Shown here: positions 25,463-38,870 of the stretch, piece after piece | Position numbering within the stretch: position 1 is the stretch's first letter | Layout: every line of letters starts with the position of its first letter | Assembly: GCA_947095535.1 (NCBI GenBank) | Contig: OX352774.1 | Location: 169,692,200-169,756,199 of the forward strand | Reading direction: 5' to 3' | Source: Poecilobothrus nobilitatus | Taxonomy: Eukaryota; Arthropoda; Insecta; Diptera; Dolichopodidae | DNA: 64,000 nucleotides | Translations under genes and position numbers: made by a program | The notes under the pieces: generated by a model | Told to the model about the DNA's origin: nothing | The model's input: the letters and a program-made list of their open reading frames with translations, nothing else | Databases searched by the model: none

Positions 25463-28163
25463 ATCAGGGCATTATTGCTTTCCCTTTTCAAATAATTTTT
25501 TTTTTTTTGAGTTATTTTAATTTTTGGTGTGATTATTTGGTAAGTAAAGAGTTCAGAATATAGAAACATTTATTTTATTTGTGATTTATTTACATGTTTC
25601 GAGAATTTAATTTTAGTTTGATTACTAGTAATCCTAGCATTCCAAATCCTCTTTAGAACACCCTATTTAAAATTATTCTTTTAACATATATTTTGGCTAT
25701 ATTAGTTTATCATGCACGCTTTTCAATCGAATTTGTTGCACCAAACTACATATAAATACAAAAAATTTCTGGAAAATTTCAATCATTTGTATAATAAATA
25801 AAATGTGTTTATTGTTCATCTGCGTATATTTTTTTTTATTACTTTATTTAATTTATTCTAATAAATAATCCACCGTGTAATTACAAATATTATATAGCTA
25901 TTGAAATTTATTTAATATTTTAATTAACTTCGATTTTTAATTGAATTCTATTTGAATTAAAATTTTATTGATTATTTAAAGCTATTAACCAAAATTCGAC
26001 ATACGTAAAATAGAAAAATATTAATTAAAATATTGCTTGCAATATTTTAGAGTGACCATTCATTACCAAAATGGAAGGAGTTTCAATTAGATAATAAAAA
26101 TTCTTAAATCGTTTATTTAAATAGAAACTTTTATTTTATTTTAAATAAATAAAATTTATTTTTGAATCAGTGTGCATCCAAATTCGAAAAAATCGAAGAA
26201 ACAAAATTTCTGAATCGAAATTAAATGTTTGAAATGAAAACTAATATAACAATATTTTTATTGCATTAAATAAAGTATTAAAAAAAAACATTATAAATAA
26301 TATTCAAATATTCAAAATATATACAGCGTACAATTAATCAGAATATATAAAATAATAAATATATAAATGTACAGTTTTAAATTTAAATCTAAAAATAATT
26401 ATAAAATCTAGAAATCTAGAAATAAAATGCTGGTCACCCCCTTTTAAATAATATTCGTATTCATCACACAACAAATCAAATAAATCTTCATTTATGACAC
26501 TACAATCAATATCATCATCATGATCATCATGCGTTCATATATTATTATGTCCATATACATTTCAGAAATTGATAGCTAAAGGTCGTACCTGCTGAGATAT
26601 TTTACACCATTTGAGTTTTGTGTTTTTTTTTTTTTTTTTGAACAAGCAACAAATTAACAACAAACAACCAATAAAAATTTTAATTAAAATCCATTAAAAT
26701 CAAGACGTATCACTGTTTAAGAAAGTAAAAGTCATGCTTAAAATTTATTAGCTTTTATAGCAGTCATTTAAAATGGAATTAAAAAAATATTATTTATAAA
26801 ATAAATTTACTTATTACAGATATTTTAAAGACAATAATTTTTAAAGGTCGCTTAACTCAACTTTTCATCTGTTGCGTTTGTATTTTTTATTTTCATGGTC
26901 GTTTAATTTTAGGCGCGCAGAACTGTTAATTTTTTTTTTACATAAATTAAATGATATAATAAATTTAAAAAAAAAGCTTTAATTTCCTGGATTTCAAACA
27001 TTTCAACTTTACTACATCATAATTTTAAAAAGCCCTTTTTTAATAAATTGAATTAATTAAGATGATATATTCATAAAAAAATTTCCTGGGTAATTATTAG
27101 AGAATTTAAAAGGAGAAAAACATATTTAAACTTTTTATTTTATTTTAAAATAATTTTGCAGTTTTGGATTTGTTGACATTAAGATATTTGAATATCTATT
27201 TATGAGTTATAAGATATAAATTAAAATTATTTATATACATTTCATATTCATATTTTTTGTTATATACTTAGTTGTGTTCTGAATGAAAGTTCGGAACTCT
27301 AACCACTGTGGTTTTTAACCGTTTATTACTTTAACTGTACTGTTCTAATTTTTTAACAGTTATAAAACTACGACGAAATCAACTAATTTAGTTTATAGGT
27401 ATATAACTTTTTCTTAGAAATTCGGAAACATTCACCCTCAATTACTTTAAATTTTCTTACTTCAGTTTATCATTTTCTTTTACATTAAATGATTTTTCCT
27501 GTACTGAATTTCTAATAAAAAAAAAATATGATTAAAGGAAAAAGAAGAGAAAAATAAAAACTGTAAAGAACATTAAAAACAAGTTAAAATTAGGTCAGTT
27601 ATTAAACGATTTTATGTTAAATTATAGTAGCAAATAATAAAAAATAATAATATTAACGAGAAAACGTATATATTATGCTAGATGAAAACTCCTATATATA
27701 CATATTTTTTTTTTTGTTTTAATCATAATCTGATATCCCATGGATATTGAAATTGTTGATGGTGTAATTGTTGTTCTAAAATGATGACGTTAACCTACAA
27801 GTAAACAGCAAAATTTAACCTTATTTCTCTTATTATCTTATTCTTCTCCTTTATATATTATTTTAATATATAGGTTTTCCGTTTTTTTTTTTCACAAAAT
27901 TTTCCCTTTTTATATCTGAAAAAACTCTCTGTTCTGACTTAGTTTAATTCCTATTTTTATTTTATATTCTTGTTTTGTTGCGTCTCCATATGTGTTGGTA
28001 GTTTGGTTTTTTGTTAATATTATATTCATCTTATATTTCTTTTATTTTTATTAAGAAACACAGATAAAAAACATTTAGAATTGAACTCAAAACTAAAAAA
28101 AAAAAACTAGTTTTCAAAGAAATTCCATTTATTCAACACTACTAACAATCTATTCAATAGATG
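25463..28163. other. AT-rich noncoding stretch
   Basis: No supported feature over about 2.7 kb. Confidence 0.5.
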
Positions 28164-28183
28164 CATCCATCCATCCATCCATC
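28164..28183. repeat. (CATC)n microsatellite
   Basis: Five consecutive CATC units. Confidence 0.9.
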
Positions 28184-29610
28184 AGTTGCTTATACATTTA
28201 ACAACTATACTTTTTTTTATATGTTTGTATGTATTTTTTATACGAGTATTCAAACATAAACTAAACAATTTTCTTTGCAAACAAAAAAAAAGACTTCCTT
28301 TTTCATATACCTATACACTATACATATACATGTATATATAAAAAAACCCGAAAGTTTATACCTCCATGTATAAATTTTATCTACTTAAATATCCTTGGAA
28401 TTACAGTAATGTTATAGAATAACATTAGATATATAAAAAAAAATAACTGATATTATCCGTAAAAAAGTAAACATATTTTGTTTTAAGTTGCAAAATAAAG
28501 TTGAACATATTCATTTCAAAAAAAAAAAGCTTGAAAGAAAAAAAACTGGGACTTATTTCTTCATTTTCATTCAGAGTGTATTTTGCTTTTTGAATGAATC
28601 ATACACAATGTCATAAAAGAACTATAGTGAATTTAAAAAGATATTTAACTCAGTAAAGAAGTTTTAAGGAAAATAAAATATTCGTAAATTTTCTTTTTAG
28701 CTACTATTCATTACTTTCGTAACTTGGTTTAGTTTCCTTCCATTCTTTATTTAGTATATAGTATATCTCACGATCTATACATTCCATTTCATTCTAAAAC
28801 AAACCACCCTCTGTATCAACTACCACCATCACTATAATCCAGATAAATAATATGGTTCGTATCTGACACAAAAAATGCATCAACAATAAAAATTTGAAAC
28901 AAAATATCAAAATAAAGACTAAAATAAAAAAAAAATACATACATGATATTTGGAACACATGAGGGTGAAGCAATAATTTGATTCGGTTTTTTTTGTTTCT
29001 TTGATCATATCTTTTATAAGTCATATAATGAAGTTATAAGTCAATTTAAGTTAACTTTAAAAATTATTTTAAGAATTTTTCTTTAAATAGAAACTGTAGA
29101 TTCAGCCATTACTATATATACTATATTACAAAAAAAATTTCTTCTTAAATTGAGGATTTTTACCAGTATTTTAGACTAGAGAATAAACCTGAAGTAGAAT
29201 CATATAAGATTACGAGTATTTTTAAATTTCACCTCGTTTATACACTACACACAAATAAAATAAATTTAATGATTATAAATGTTTAAAAATATTACCTTTG
29301 ATATAAACATTTCTATTGCATCCTATTTATATTATGACGACTTTTGTCTAGTGTTTACAAGATAAAAAATAAAATACAAAAGGAGTTACAAATTCACTAT
29401 AAACAGGTAACACGGATTACTGATAGAAATAAAAAAAAAAAAAAAGATTTTCAAAGATTATAAAATAAAACTATAATAAATCGATGTCACGTGATAAAGA
29501 ACTTAAGCTTTTCTTATAACGGTTTTATAACCCTTTTTTTAATATTATTTAAATAATTTACAAAAAAAGGAAATAAAATTGCAATAGAATTTTTTTTCCT
29601 TTCATCCGCT
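28184..29610. other. AT-rich noncoding stretch
   Basis: No supported feature. Confidence 0.5.
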
Positions 29611-30435
29611 TTTTAGCACATTTACAAATAAAATTTGAAAAAATGTGCCTATTAGTGTTACTCTGTCCGTCCGTCCGTCCGTCTGTTTACAAAACTTTTA
29701 CACCGTTAAAGATGGAGAAAAAAAATGTTAACTATGGGTAGGTCTCTTAAAAAAATTAATTTTGTAGGATAACTTTTCATGTAGCCCCATCCATCAGGGA
29801 ACTACAGCCCCTCAAACTTTGAAAAAGCCCTATTTTTAAACGGGTATATTTCATGCTCCGCTTAACATGTTTTCAATCTGAGAACGCTATTTGACAGGAA
29901 TTTTTATAAATCAGTATCAAAATTATATATATCTAGTTTTTAAATTTAGTATTTAAATTTACCGTTATGTGAAAATCAAATTTTGCAAGATTTTTCTACC
30001 TTCATAACTGCGGCACGCTTTTAGATAGGGGCTTGAAATTTTGAGACAAGAAAGAACTTTTACAATTAATAAAGTATAAGTTTTGCTCAGAAAATTTTTT
30101 TTGTACCGCCCCCTCTTTATGAGCTATTAGGGCCAAAAATTGAAAATTTGCTATTTTTAGATACCTGTAACTTAGGCACCTGTAAATTTTTTTCTTCGGC
30201 AAGACATGAAAATTAAAGGTTCAATAATATATTTTTACGTGTGTTAACAGTTTTTCTTATTTATATAGGGTTCCGGACTTACAGCCCCTAAAAATTCAAG
30301 AAAAATCATATTTCCACGTTTTTTCTTATTACATGAAATTTTCAATGTTTGTGCAAGTCACAGTTCTAAACATTTTGTATTTTCTTTTGGAAATGTGCGC
30401 TTTTAAAAGCTGTTGGTTTACATTCTACCTTGTTT
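29611..30435 (+). mobile_element. Family B repeat, copy 3 (best preserved plus-strand copy)
   Basis: Starts TTTTAGCACATTT with the palindromic partner AAATGTGCC at 29642. The microsatellite GTCCGTCCGTCCGTCCGTCT is near 29667, followed by CATCAGGGAACTACAGCCCC, CATAACTGCGGCACGC near 30004, and TAACTTAGGCACCTGTA near 30167. The 3' inverted subterminal repeat GGAAATGTGCG lies near 30390, then palindrome GCTTTTAAAAGC, then GGTTTACATTCTACCTTGTTT. There is no coding frame; open frames here are chance. Confidence 0.85.
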
Positions 30436-30544
30436 ATATTCTAAACATATTTATAGTGTAATTTTTTGAAAATCAGGAAATAGGGACAAAAACGGTAAAA
30501 TAAAAATAGATAGTTGGCGTTTTTTTATGCAGGGTTGTAAAAGA

Positions 30545-30752
30545 GCGAACTCAAATGCAAAGCCCAACTCAAAGCTCAACTCAAATGTTGAGCTAGCTCA
30601 TAGTTTGAGCTATACGCATAAGCTCAAATGTTAAGCTGACTCAAGCTTGAGCTAGGTTAAATGTTGAGCTAGCTTATAGTTTGAGCTATACACATAAGCT
30701 CACACGCTGGGCTAACTCAAATTTTGAGTTGAGTTCGACTCAAATCAGCTCA
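30545..30752. repeat. GAGCTC/TTGAGCT palindromic array with a 76-bp higher-order unit
   Basis: Dense alternation of AGCTCAA and TTGAGCT words. A 76-bp unit starting ATGTTGAGCTAGCT (30585-30660) is repeated at 30661-30735 with few changes, including TAGTTTGAGCTATACRCATA. It sits about 110 bp after a family B copy but is not part of other copies of that family. Confidence 0.8.
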
Positions 30753-32540
30753 AATTCATTTAATTTACCAGATATAGAAAATAATCACATATGAGCGTTT
30801 AAGCATTATCATTGAATTAAGAATTAATTCAATAATAATTAATATTCCAATAATTATCTTAAGCTATTTAATATAATTAACTTATATAATAGCAAGAATT
30901 TTTCTTTCTAAATACTGCTATATGTTTTGCGAGCTTTAAATACAAAACTTAGGAAAAATATGACTAAGAATCTTTTAAAGTGGTTTAACCAACAAAACTA
31001 TTATTTATGAAACCCAGTCAACAATATCTAAATTTTAAATAAATTTAAAAGACTTTTAATAATTTTGGTTATTTAAGTGACAGGCAGATGCCTGATCAAT
31101 TTATTTGTAATCTAATAAAATAATCATTAACTATTTCTACTCATTCAACTTATTTTTTACTTCTTGTTATTATTATACCACATTTTAAACAGATATAAAT
31201 AAAATTTAAAATAATTTATTACTAATTTGATTTTATTATGCACTTAATGACTTAATAAAGTTTTTCTTACCACTTGTACATGTAAAATTATACAATTTAA
31301 AATCATTTATTATCAAAAATAACTTATTTTAACTTATTGAATTTGTGGTGTTTAACCCTTAGTCACACAAGTCAATAAATCAAAATAATTTTTCATAGTT
31401 TTTTATGTTTTATTTTTTTTTGTTGTTGTTGTTGCTGAAAATGACATTTTAAGTGCATTTCGCTGCAGCAGTGACACCAATTGCCAATAAATAACAACAA
31501 TAAAACATAATTTAAAAATATTATTAATATTAATTGTTGTTGTGCTATACGAGTTTATCTTAAGATTTGTTTTTATCTTTTCGATAAAATAATTATAAAT
31601 TGTGTAAAAAATATTATATAAAATAAAATAATATTAAAGTTTTTTTCCTTGACAGTTATAATTCGTAATAAATTAATAATTCTTCATAATTTTATTTTTT
31701 TTTTTTTTTGCATAATTTTTTACATTATCATGGACACAGATAATCTAATCTTCATTCATCTTATCATAAAAATTAATTCATTATCAATAACAATAAATAT
31801 AATTATATGTGTTTGTAAATATTTTAGAATGGAATTTTTTTATATAATGGTCATTAATTCATTTTAATACATTTTGCAAAGCATAAAATATAAGAAATAA
31901 AAGATTCAACAGAGATGTAGAAATTACGATTAACCTACCATGAAATAAAAAAATCACAAAAAATTTTTAATTGAAATTCATGCAGATTTAAAATAATAGA
32001 TTTAAATAAAAAAAAAAAAAAAAAAATAGAAATAATTTTTGTTTTTCAATAAGTTTTAATTAAATCATTCACAACATTATTTTGACTGATGAGTTTAGTT
32101 TTGTTTTCTTTTCATTTTTCAACTTACTTCAAGAGCACAGCTTATTAAATATTCAAAAAAAAAAATTCTTTAAATTAATTCTTATAAATTAAATTTTCTT
32201 AAAAAATTTTGGAAGGTCATTTATATTATATTAAAAATTAGTTAAAAAAAAATTAAATCAATTTAGTAATCATTCAGAATATTCATTCATGACATTCCTA
32301 TAACAAAGTGTTAAAATTAAAATATTTATGATTGTTCTTAGCCCTGTTAATGAACTACGCATTAATTATAATTTAAAAAAAAATAAATTTAAATAAGTAT
32401 TTATCTAAAATCATTTATAGGTAAAGCAGAATTTAATAAATTGTAGTTCGCGGAAAACCATTCTTTAACAGTAAATTAGGTGGTTTAGGCTGTAGGCATA
32501 TAAAAAATAAAGAAACTTTACTAATTGATACAAAAAAAAA
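30753..32540. other. AT-rich noncoding stretch
   Basis: Contains a (GTT)n patch near 31420; no gene or element supported. Confidence 0.5.
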
Positions 32541-33380
32541 ACAAGGCAGAATGTAAATCAATGGTTTTTAAAAACACACATTTCCAAAAGACAATACAAA
32601 CTGAAAAGAATTGTGACTTGCAATAAAATTTGAAAATTTCATATAATAAGTAAAAAAATGAAAATAGGATTTTTTTGCAATTTGGAGCGACCGGACTGTA
32701 ATCCGGAACGTTATATAACTAAGAAAAAACTTTAACACACGTAAAAATATATTATCGTACCTTTAATTTTTATGTCTTGCTAAAGAAAAATTTGTACAGG
32801 TGCCTAAGTTACAAGTGTCTAAAAATATAAAGTTTCCAATTTTTGAGCCCTTATAGCTCTTAAACAGGGTGTGGTACAAAACAATTTTTTAGAGGAAACT
32901 TATACTAATTCTAAAAGTTCTTTCTTACCTTAAAATTGCAAGTTCCTATCTATAAAAACGTGCCAAAGTTATAGAAAAAGAAATATCATGCGAATTTTGG
33001 TAACGGTAAATCGAATTTTGGTCACATAACGGTAAATTTAAATTCTAAATTGAAAAAAGTTGTATAATTTTGATATTGATTTATAAAGGTAAAAAAATGT
33101 TCTGTCTAATGACCTTTTTAAATTGAAGAAATGTTAAGCAGAACCTGAGATATACAAATTTAAAAATAGAGCTTTTAAAAGTTTGAAGAGCTGTAGCTCC
33201 GAAATGGATCAGGCTACATGAAAAAGTTCTACAAAATTATTTTTTTTATGAGACCTACTCATGGTTAAAAAATTTTTTCTCTATCTTTAACGGCGTAGAA
33301 GTTTTGTAAACAGACGGACGGACAGCGTGAAACTAATAGGCACATTTTTTCAAAATTTCTTTTGGAAATGTGCCAAAAAA
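32541..33380 (-). mobile_element. Family B repeat, copy 4
   Basis: Reverse orientation. The 3' end ACAAGGCAGAATGTAAATC is at 32541, with 3' hairpin GGTTTTTAAAAAC near 32562 and subterminal repeat ACACATTTCC. The middle carries GCCTAAGTTACA, ACATAACGGTAAATTTAAA and AGCTGTAGCTCCG blocks. The (GTCC) tract is reduced to GACGGACGGAC near 33314, and the 5' palindrome GGCACATTT...AAATGTGCC (read minus) spans about 33330-33375. It confirms the hairpin-bounded layout of the family. Confidence 0.8.
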
Positions 33381-36300
33381 TTCATTTATCATGAATTCGC
33401 CAAAAAAAAGGAATAGTTAAATATTTTTAGCATTAAAAAGATCTAGAAAATTCTTTGAGTTTATATTTTATATTTTGATATTTCATGGAACTCTAAAAAT
33501 AGAAACCAATACTGAAATTACAACATTTGAATTAGCGGAAAAAATATAAGAAAGAAAAAAGTCTAAAAAATCAGAAATGTTCTAATAGTAACTTTTATTC
33601 TATTGTTTAAAAATTTGACCACCAATGTTGTTTGGTTATATAAATACTTAGTAAAATTTTCCGAAATTAATTGAACATAAAAAAAAAACTATTAAAAAAA
33701 AATTTATTTTTTTTTTTTAATTTTCAGAATAGTTTAAAGTTTATTGAAGAAATCTATTTCAAATGTTTTTTTTTTCTTTTTTTTTTTAATAAGTTATAGA
33801 TACATTTTTATAGAATAAATTTAATTTAAAAAAAAAAAAAATATTTTCGTTAAGGTAAATTAATTTTATTTATATTTTTTTCGAATTAATTACCTGCAAT
33901 AAAATAAAAATAAATAAAAAAAAAAAAAAGAAGTAAAGTCTAATTTTAGCATTAATTTTTCACAATAAATTATTTTTGAATAAGCGTCGTTCCTCTCGGG
34001 TTATCTATAAAATAGATATATACATATACACAAAATAATTTAGATATGGCCTTCAATTTTTGTTTTATATTGTTACAAATATTTAATAATTTTTTTTCTT
34101 TTTTTTTTTTAATTATTTTTCTCTTTAATTTTTTAATTTTTATGAATTTGTTTAAATTTTATTTTATTTTTGTAATCTTTTAAAGAAAAAAAAAAAATTG
34201 ATAATTCAAGGTAAAATATAAGGCAAAATGTTAAGTATCCATAAAAGTTTATTGAAATTTTATTCAATGAATACTTTGTTAAAATTTATCTGAGACTCAA
34301 ACCATACTCTTATTTTTGTTCCCTTCCTTTTTGGTTTACTTAAATAGTACCAGATAGTATCATTATAGTACTTCAGCAAATACACAAAAAAAAAAGAAAA
34401 ATATAAAAAGAAAAACTCAAAAACAAGAAGTTATAGTGACAGAAAATTTTAGTAATGATGCTCGAATTTTTTTTTTTTTTGTTTTTTTTTTTTAAATTAT
34501 AGTCACGTTGTTGTTAACTAATTTGCATGTTATTGTATAATAATAATGATGATGATAATGAAAATATTTCAACTTTTTTTTTTTTTTTTAGTATAAAAAG
34601 TAAAGTACAAAACTTAATTAAAAAAATAAATAAATAAAATGAAAAAAAGTACCTATAAAAAGAAAAAGAAAAACCACAGAAAAGAAGATACTCATACTAA
34701 ATTAAATTAAGTATCGTCAGATATTTTATAAATCATAAGCGTTTTTTATGTTCTTATTCAAAAAATATAAATTAAAATTTTTCCTGTTTGTTTGTTTATT
34801 TATTTTTTTTTTTTTTTCAATGAAACTCTTGAATTTGAATCTCATCTAATCTTTCAAGAGAGTGAAAAAAAGAATAAAACAACAAAAAATATTAATAAAA
34901 GAACTTCCTTGTTGATTTCTTTTCGAAATTTTTTTCGAATTCAGGAAAATAGTATATGTACACATACATATATTATTTATTTTGTACATTTACGAATATA
35001 TATTTAAGAACGATGTATATGTATTTAAAATTCAACAACAAGTACAACAAGTGTTGTATTATACGAGTGTAATAAATATTTATATATTCGATGATAATAT
35101 TACTTTTCAAGTTTGTTTCTCTTTTTCACGAAATTTACATTTTTTAGACTGTAGTAAACAAAAAATAAAAAAAAAAATAAAATTTTTTGAAACGACCAAC
35201 CCTTGCTTTTTATTATTAAAATTTTTTTTTACTTTTATATTATTAAGGTATTTAATATTTAAAGAGTAAAGATTATAATTTTTTTTTTTTTTTATTAATA
35301 TTAAATATCAACAGTATCATGGATAATTATCATTCATTTAATTTAATAAAAAAAAAAAAAACTAATTTTTATTAGAATTATTTTCTTTCCTAAATCCTAT
35401 AACGTTAAAAACAGGGAACTGAAAACAAAAATCTTAATTACACCAACTGAGATCTTAGTTTTTAAATTTATTTTTGTTATTCTTTTCATCATTTTTCTGA
35501 ACAAAAATCGACAAGGTTGAATGGTGTTCACTTGTGGTTGTAAGTGTAGGCAAATTAAAACGTAATTTTTAGAAAATTAAAAAAAAAAAAAAAGAATATT
35601 TAGATTTAATATTGTAATTTTTTTTTTCTTTGTTTCTTTGTTTTTGGTATGTTTCTTTTAATAAAATAGATCTGGTTATACTAATAAAAAAATGGAAAAA
35701 AAAAAAACAAAACAAAACAATAATGAAAAAAGAAAAAAAAAAAAGCGCGAAAAAAAGACTGCGGTATATCCTTTAATTAAACGATCCTTTAAATATGAAT
35801 TTAAATATGAATTTAAGACCTCTTTATAAATATATATATATACATTTTTTTTTTTCTTGTGTATTTTTATTCGCCATTTTGTTTCGTCATTTTTTATACT
35901 TTCATATTTCTAACCATTGTTTCATCGTGGTTTTATTTAGCGGTTTCTCTTTTCTTTCTAAGTTTCATATTCTTTGAGCACCCTCAGGTCTAGAATTTTT
36001 CTTTACGTTTTTTTCTTTATATGTACATATATATTCTTTGTGTATAAATAGATATATATATATATATAAGATGTATATTATATTAATCACTTGCTTTATC
36101 TTAAGCTAAAATAAAAAAAGAAAAAAGTTTCTTCTCTTTTTTTGTGTACTTTATTTGCATAAAATCTTTTCACATATTTCCTCTACGTTTATTTTAGAGT
36201 TTATTTCTAACAATTTCTTTTCTTTCTCTGTTTTTCTTTTTTTTTTTTACAATCTTTTACTTAAAAAAATAAACAATTCCTTTTTTTTTAACAATAATAA

Positions 36301-36873
36301 AAAAAAAAAAAAATTTATATATAAGTTATCTACACAAAAATGTATATTCTATATATTCTATACAATATATTGTGTGTGTCCTTTTTTTCGGAATATTAAA
36401 CAAAGGAACTTAAAAGAAAGGATTTTTGTATAATGCTTTAAATAATATTTTGACAAAATAAATATTCATATATAAACAATATACTTTTGAATTTATTAAA
36501 TTTTTTTTTTATTTTTTATTAATTTGGGTACACTCCTAGAAAAGATACAATAAAATTAATTAATTTGTTGCCTTTTTTAAGGATTCTAGTAATAAAAAAA
36601 AAAAATTTGTAACAATTATTTTTTTATGTATTAAGGTATGTGTCCATTTGTTTTTAGAATTAGTAATAATTATAATTATTACAGAAAATATTTAGAATTT
36701 TTCTAAGAATAAAAAATAAGAAATTTTTTTTAAAAAAAAACAATTATCAATTTGTTGGTCAAAATAATTCAGTTGCTAAAAACAAAAACTTTAAATCTTT
36801 TTTTTCTCCTGTATCAATTAATAATTAAAATAACTATGTATTTGTTTTTATATATAATCACATATTTAATTAT
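33381..36873. other. AT-rich noncoding stretch
   Basis: About 3.5 kb of homopolymer-rich DNA. Several open frames (for example 34982-35269 and 36155-36433) are Phe/Lys/Asn/Ile-rich and show no domain. Confidence 0.5.
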
Positions 36874-38457
36874 TTATTATACCCGTACGATAGGATCGGG
36901 TATAATAAAATTACTCCTCCGTTTGTAACACCTCGAAATAAGCGAGCTAGATATACCTTCAAAGGTATGGATCGGATCAGAAAAAAATTCTAAGACTTTT
37001 GAGCCATGTCCGTCCGTCCGTCCGTCCGTCAGCACGCTAACTCAAAAACTAAGAAAGCTAGAATCTTGAAATTTACACAAAATATTCTGGGAGTAATTTG
37101 TAGGTTCCCTATTTTTTTTGGTTGAGTTTGGACCAAGCCTTAGGGTAGCTCTCGAACACCTAACTTTTAGATCCCGACATTTTTTTTGCAATAGAGCTAT
37201 GAAATTTTAACCACTGATAGATCTCATAAAAATATTAATTTTATATTTAATAACTTTTTTTTGTAGCCCCACCCGTTACGGAGCTACAGCTCCCCAAAGG
37301 TTCAAAAAAGCTCTATATTTAAATTGTTATAGCACAAGTTGTATAAGATATATCTTCATTTTGAAAACGCCAAACGATTACTACTTTTATTAGTTTTAAA
37401 AAAATATATACAATAAATATATATTTGTGGCATACGGTGTCTTAATTTACCGTTATGTGAAACTCAAATTTTGCAAAATCCTTCAACCCTTCTATCTTCT
37501 AAACGGTTTAAGTTGGAAACTTGAAATTTTGACAGAAGTTAGATCTTTAAAAATAAGTATGAGTCATTTCAGAAATTTTTTTTGTATCACCTTCCGTTTA
37601 GGAGCTGTAAGGGGTCAAAAACTGAAAATTTCCTATTTTTAAACACCTGTAACTTGAACACCTGTTAAAATTTTTTTAAAGTAATACATAAAAATTAAAG
37701 CTTCAACATTATATTCTTATTTCTGTTAACAACTTTTTTTAATAATATACGGTTACTTTATAATTGACGAAAGTGTTACTTGATTTTTTCAAATTTTCTA
37801 ACAAATTTCTTTAACGATTTTTTTGCATATTGTTTTACTAGATAATTTGAAATTGTTGAGGATATAATGCGTAGTACATAAAAATGCAAATAAATAAACA
37901 ACATAACGGTTGCTTGAAGAATTTTTATTTATATGATATTGATATACATACATACTTATATAATATCATGTTTATTTACATATCGTATATGTCACTAGTG
38001 AATGAATGATAAGAGTATATATGTACATTATATAGCGCCTTATTTACATACATATATGTATTTTATTGTACTAATAAGAAATTATTCTGTCAATGGAATA
38101 TTTAAATATAATATAATAAAATATTTAAAATTATATTTACTATTTTGTACTAAGTAAATTTAATATACATTTACCGCTTAGTATTAAATGGTACTATAGA
38201 ATATTTGAAAAAGTTTTGGATTGATAATCGTTATGTGAAAGGTTAGAATCTGCTTTTGAAGAATGTACATATAAACATGTAGTTTGAATATATGTACAAC
38301 CCATAGTACTAGAAATTATAAAATTCACCCAAATTATTTTAAAATACTAAAATATTAAAAAAATAATATTGTGAGCAGAGTGACAGGCTGTGAACATACT
38401 AACGGTTCGTACGGGTATCTAAGAGTTGACAAAGGCAACTGTATTCTTCCTCGTTTT
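36874..38457 (+). mobile_element. Family A repeat, copy 2 (reference copy, about 1.58 kb)
   Basis: The 5' end is a perfect 12-bp stem: TTATTATACCCG at 36874-36885 pairs with CGGGTATAATAA at 36897-36908. A (GTCC)n tract lies near 37006-37030. The inverted subterminal pair is ATACCCGTACGA at 36879-36890 and TCGTACGGGTAT at 38407-38418. The 3' hairpin AGTTGACAAAGGCAACT (38424-38440) is followed by GTATTCTTCCTCG. Paired subterminal repeats, a tetranucleotide tract and a 3' hairpin are the known layout of DINE-1/Helentron-associated elements; assignment is by architecture only. No protein is encoded. Confidence 0.85.
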
Positions 38458-38486
38458 TAATTATTTTTAATTAGGCAGTATACTCT

Positions 38487-38870
38487 GTTTTTTTCCTTTC
38501 CCACTCCTATAAGGAGCATAGGGACATCTACTAAGATATTTATTATTTATATTTAACTAATCTTCAGTTTCGGGATCATTAATTTCATTAAGCCGTTGAA
38601 TACTCGGCTGTAACTATTGTACATGACTATAAGGTGTAAATGTTTATTGTATTTCTACGCCATCTATTTTATTATACAAGAACTTATTTTGTTATTATTT
38701 TATTATACAATATTTCAATATTATACTAATAATTATAAGATATATATGTATACATATATACTTTTTTTTATTTAATTATATTATAATACTAATTATATTT
38801 TATTTTTTATTAATCTATATAACCCAGACGGCGTTTAAACCGGAGATCTTTCGAGTGAATTGGCTGGTTA
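38487..38870 (-). mobile_element. tRNA-derived SINE, copy 2 (head truncated)
   Basis: Same family as 14184-14585. The 3' segment is seen in reverse as CCCACTCCTATAAGGAGCAT, then the AT-rich body, then a damaged B-box region (GTTTAAACCGGAGATC). Sequence similarity stops before the A box, so the Pol III promoter half is missing. It lies about 30 bp beyond the end of family A copy 2. No clear target duplication. Confidence 0.75.

Noticed and set aside
25263..25463. 66-residue minus-strand frame
   Set aside because: Spans the family A 3' end and the MITE arm; a chance frame across two elements.
34982..36433. Several plus-strand frames of 60-95 codons rich in Phe, Ile, Lys and Asn
   Set aside because: Expected by chance in about 80% A+T DNA; no splice signals, domains or balanced composition.
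37427..37642. 71-residue open frame
   Set aside because: Lies inside family A copy 2 and is broken in the other copies, so it is not a conserved protein.
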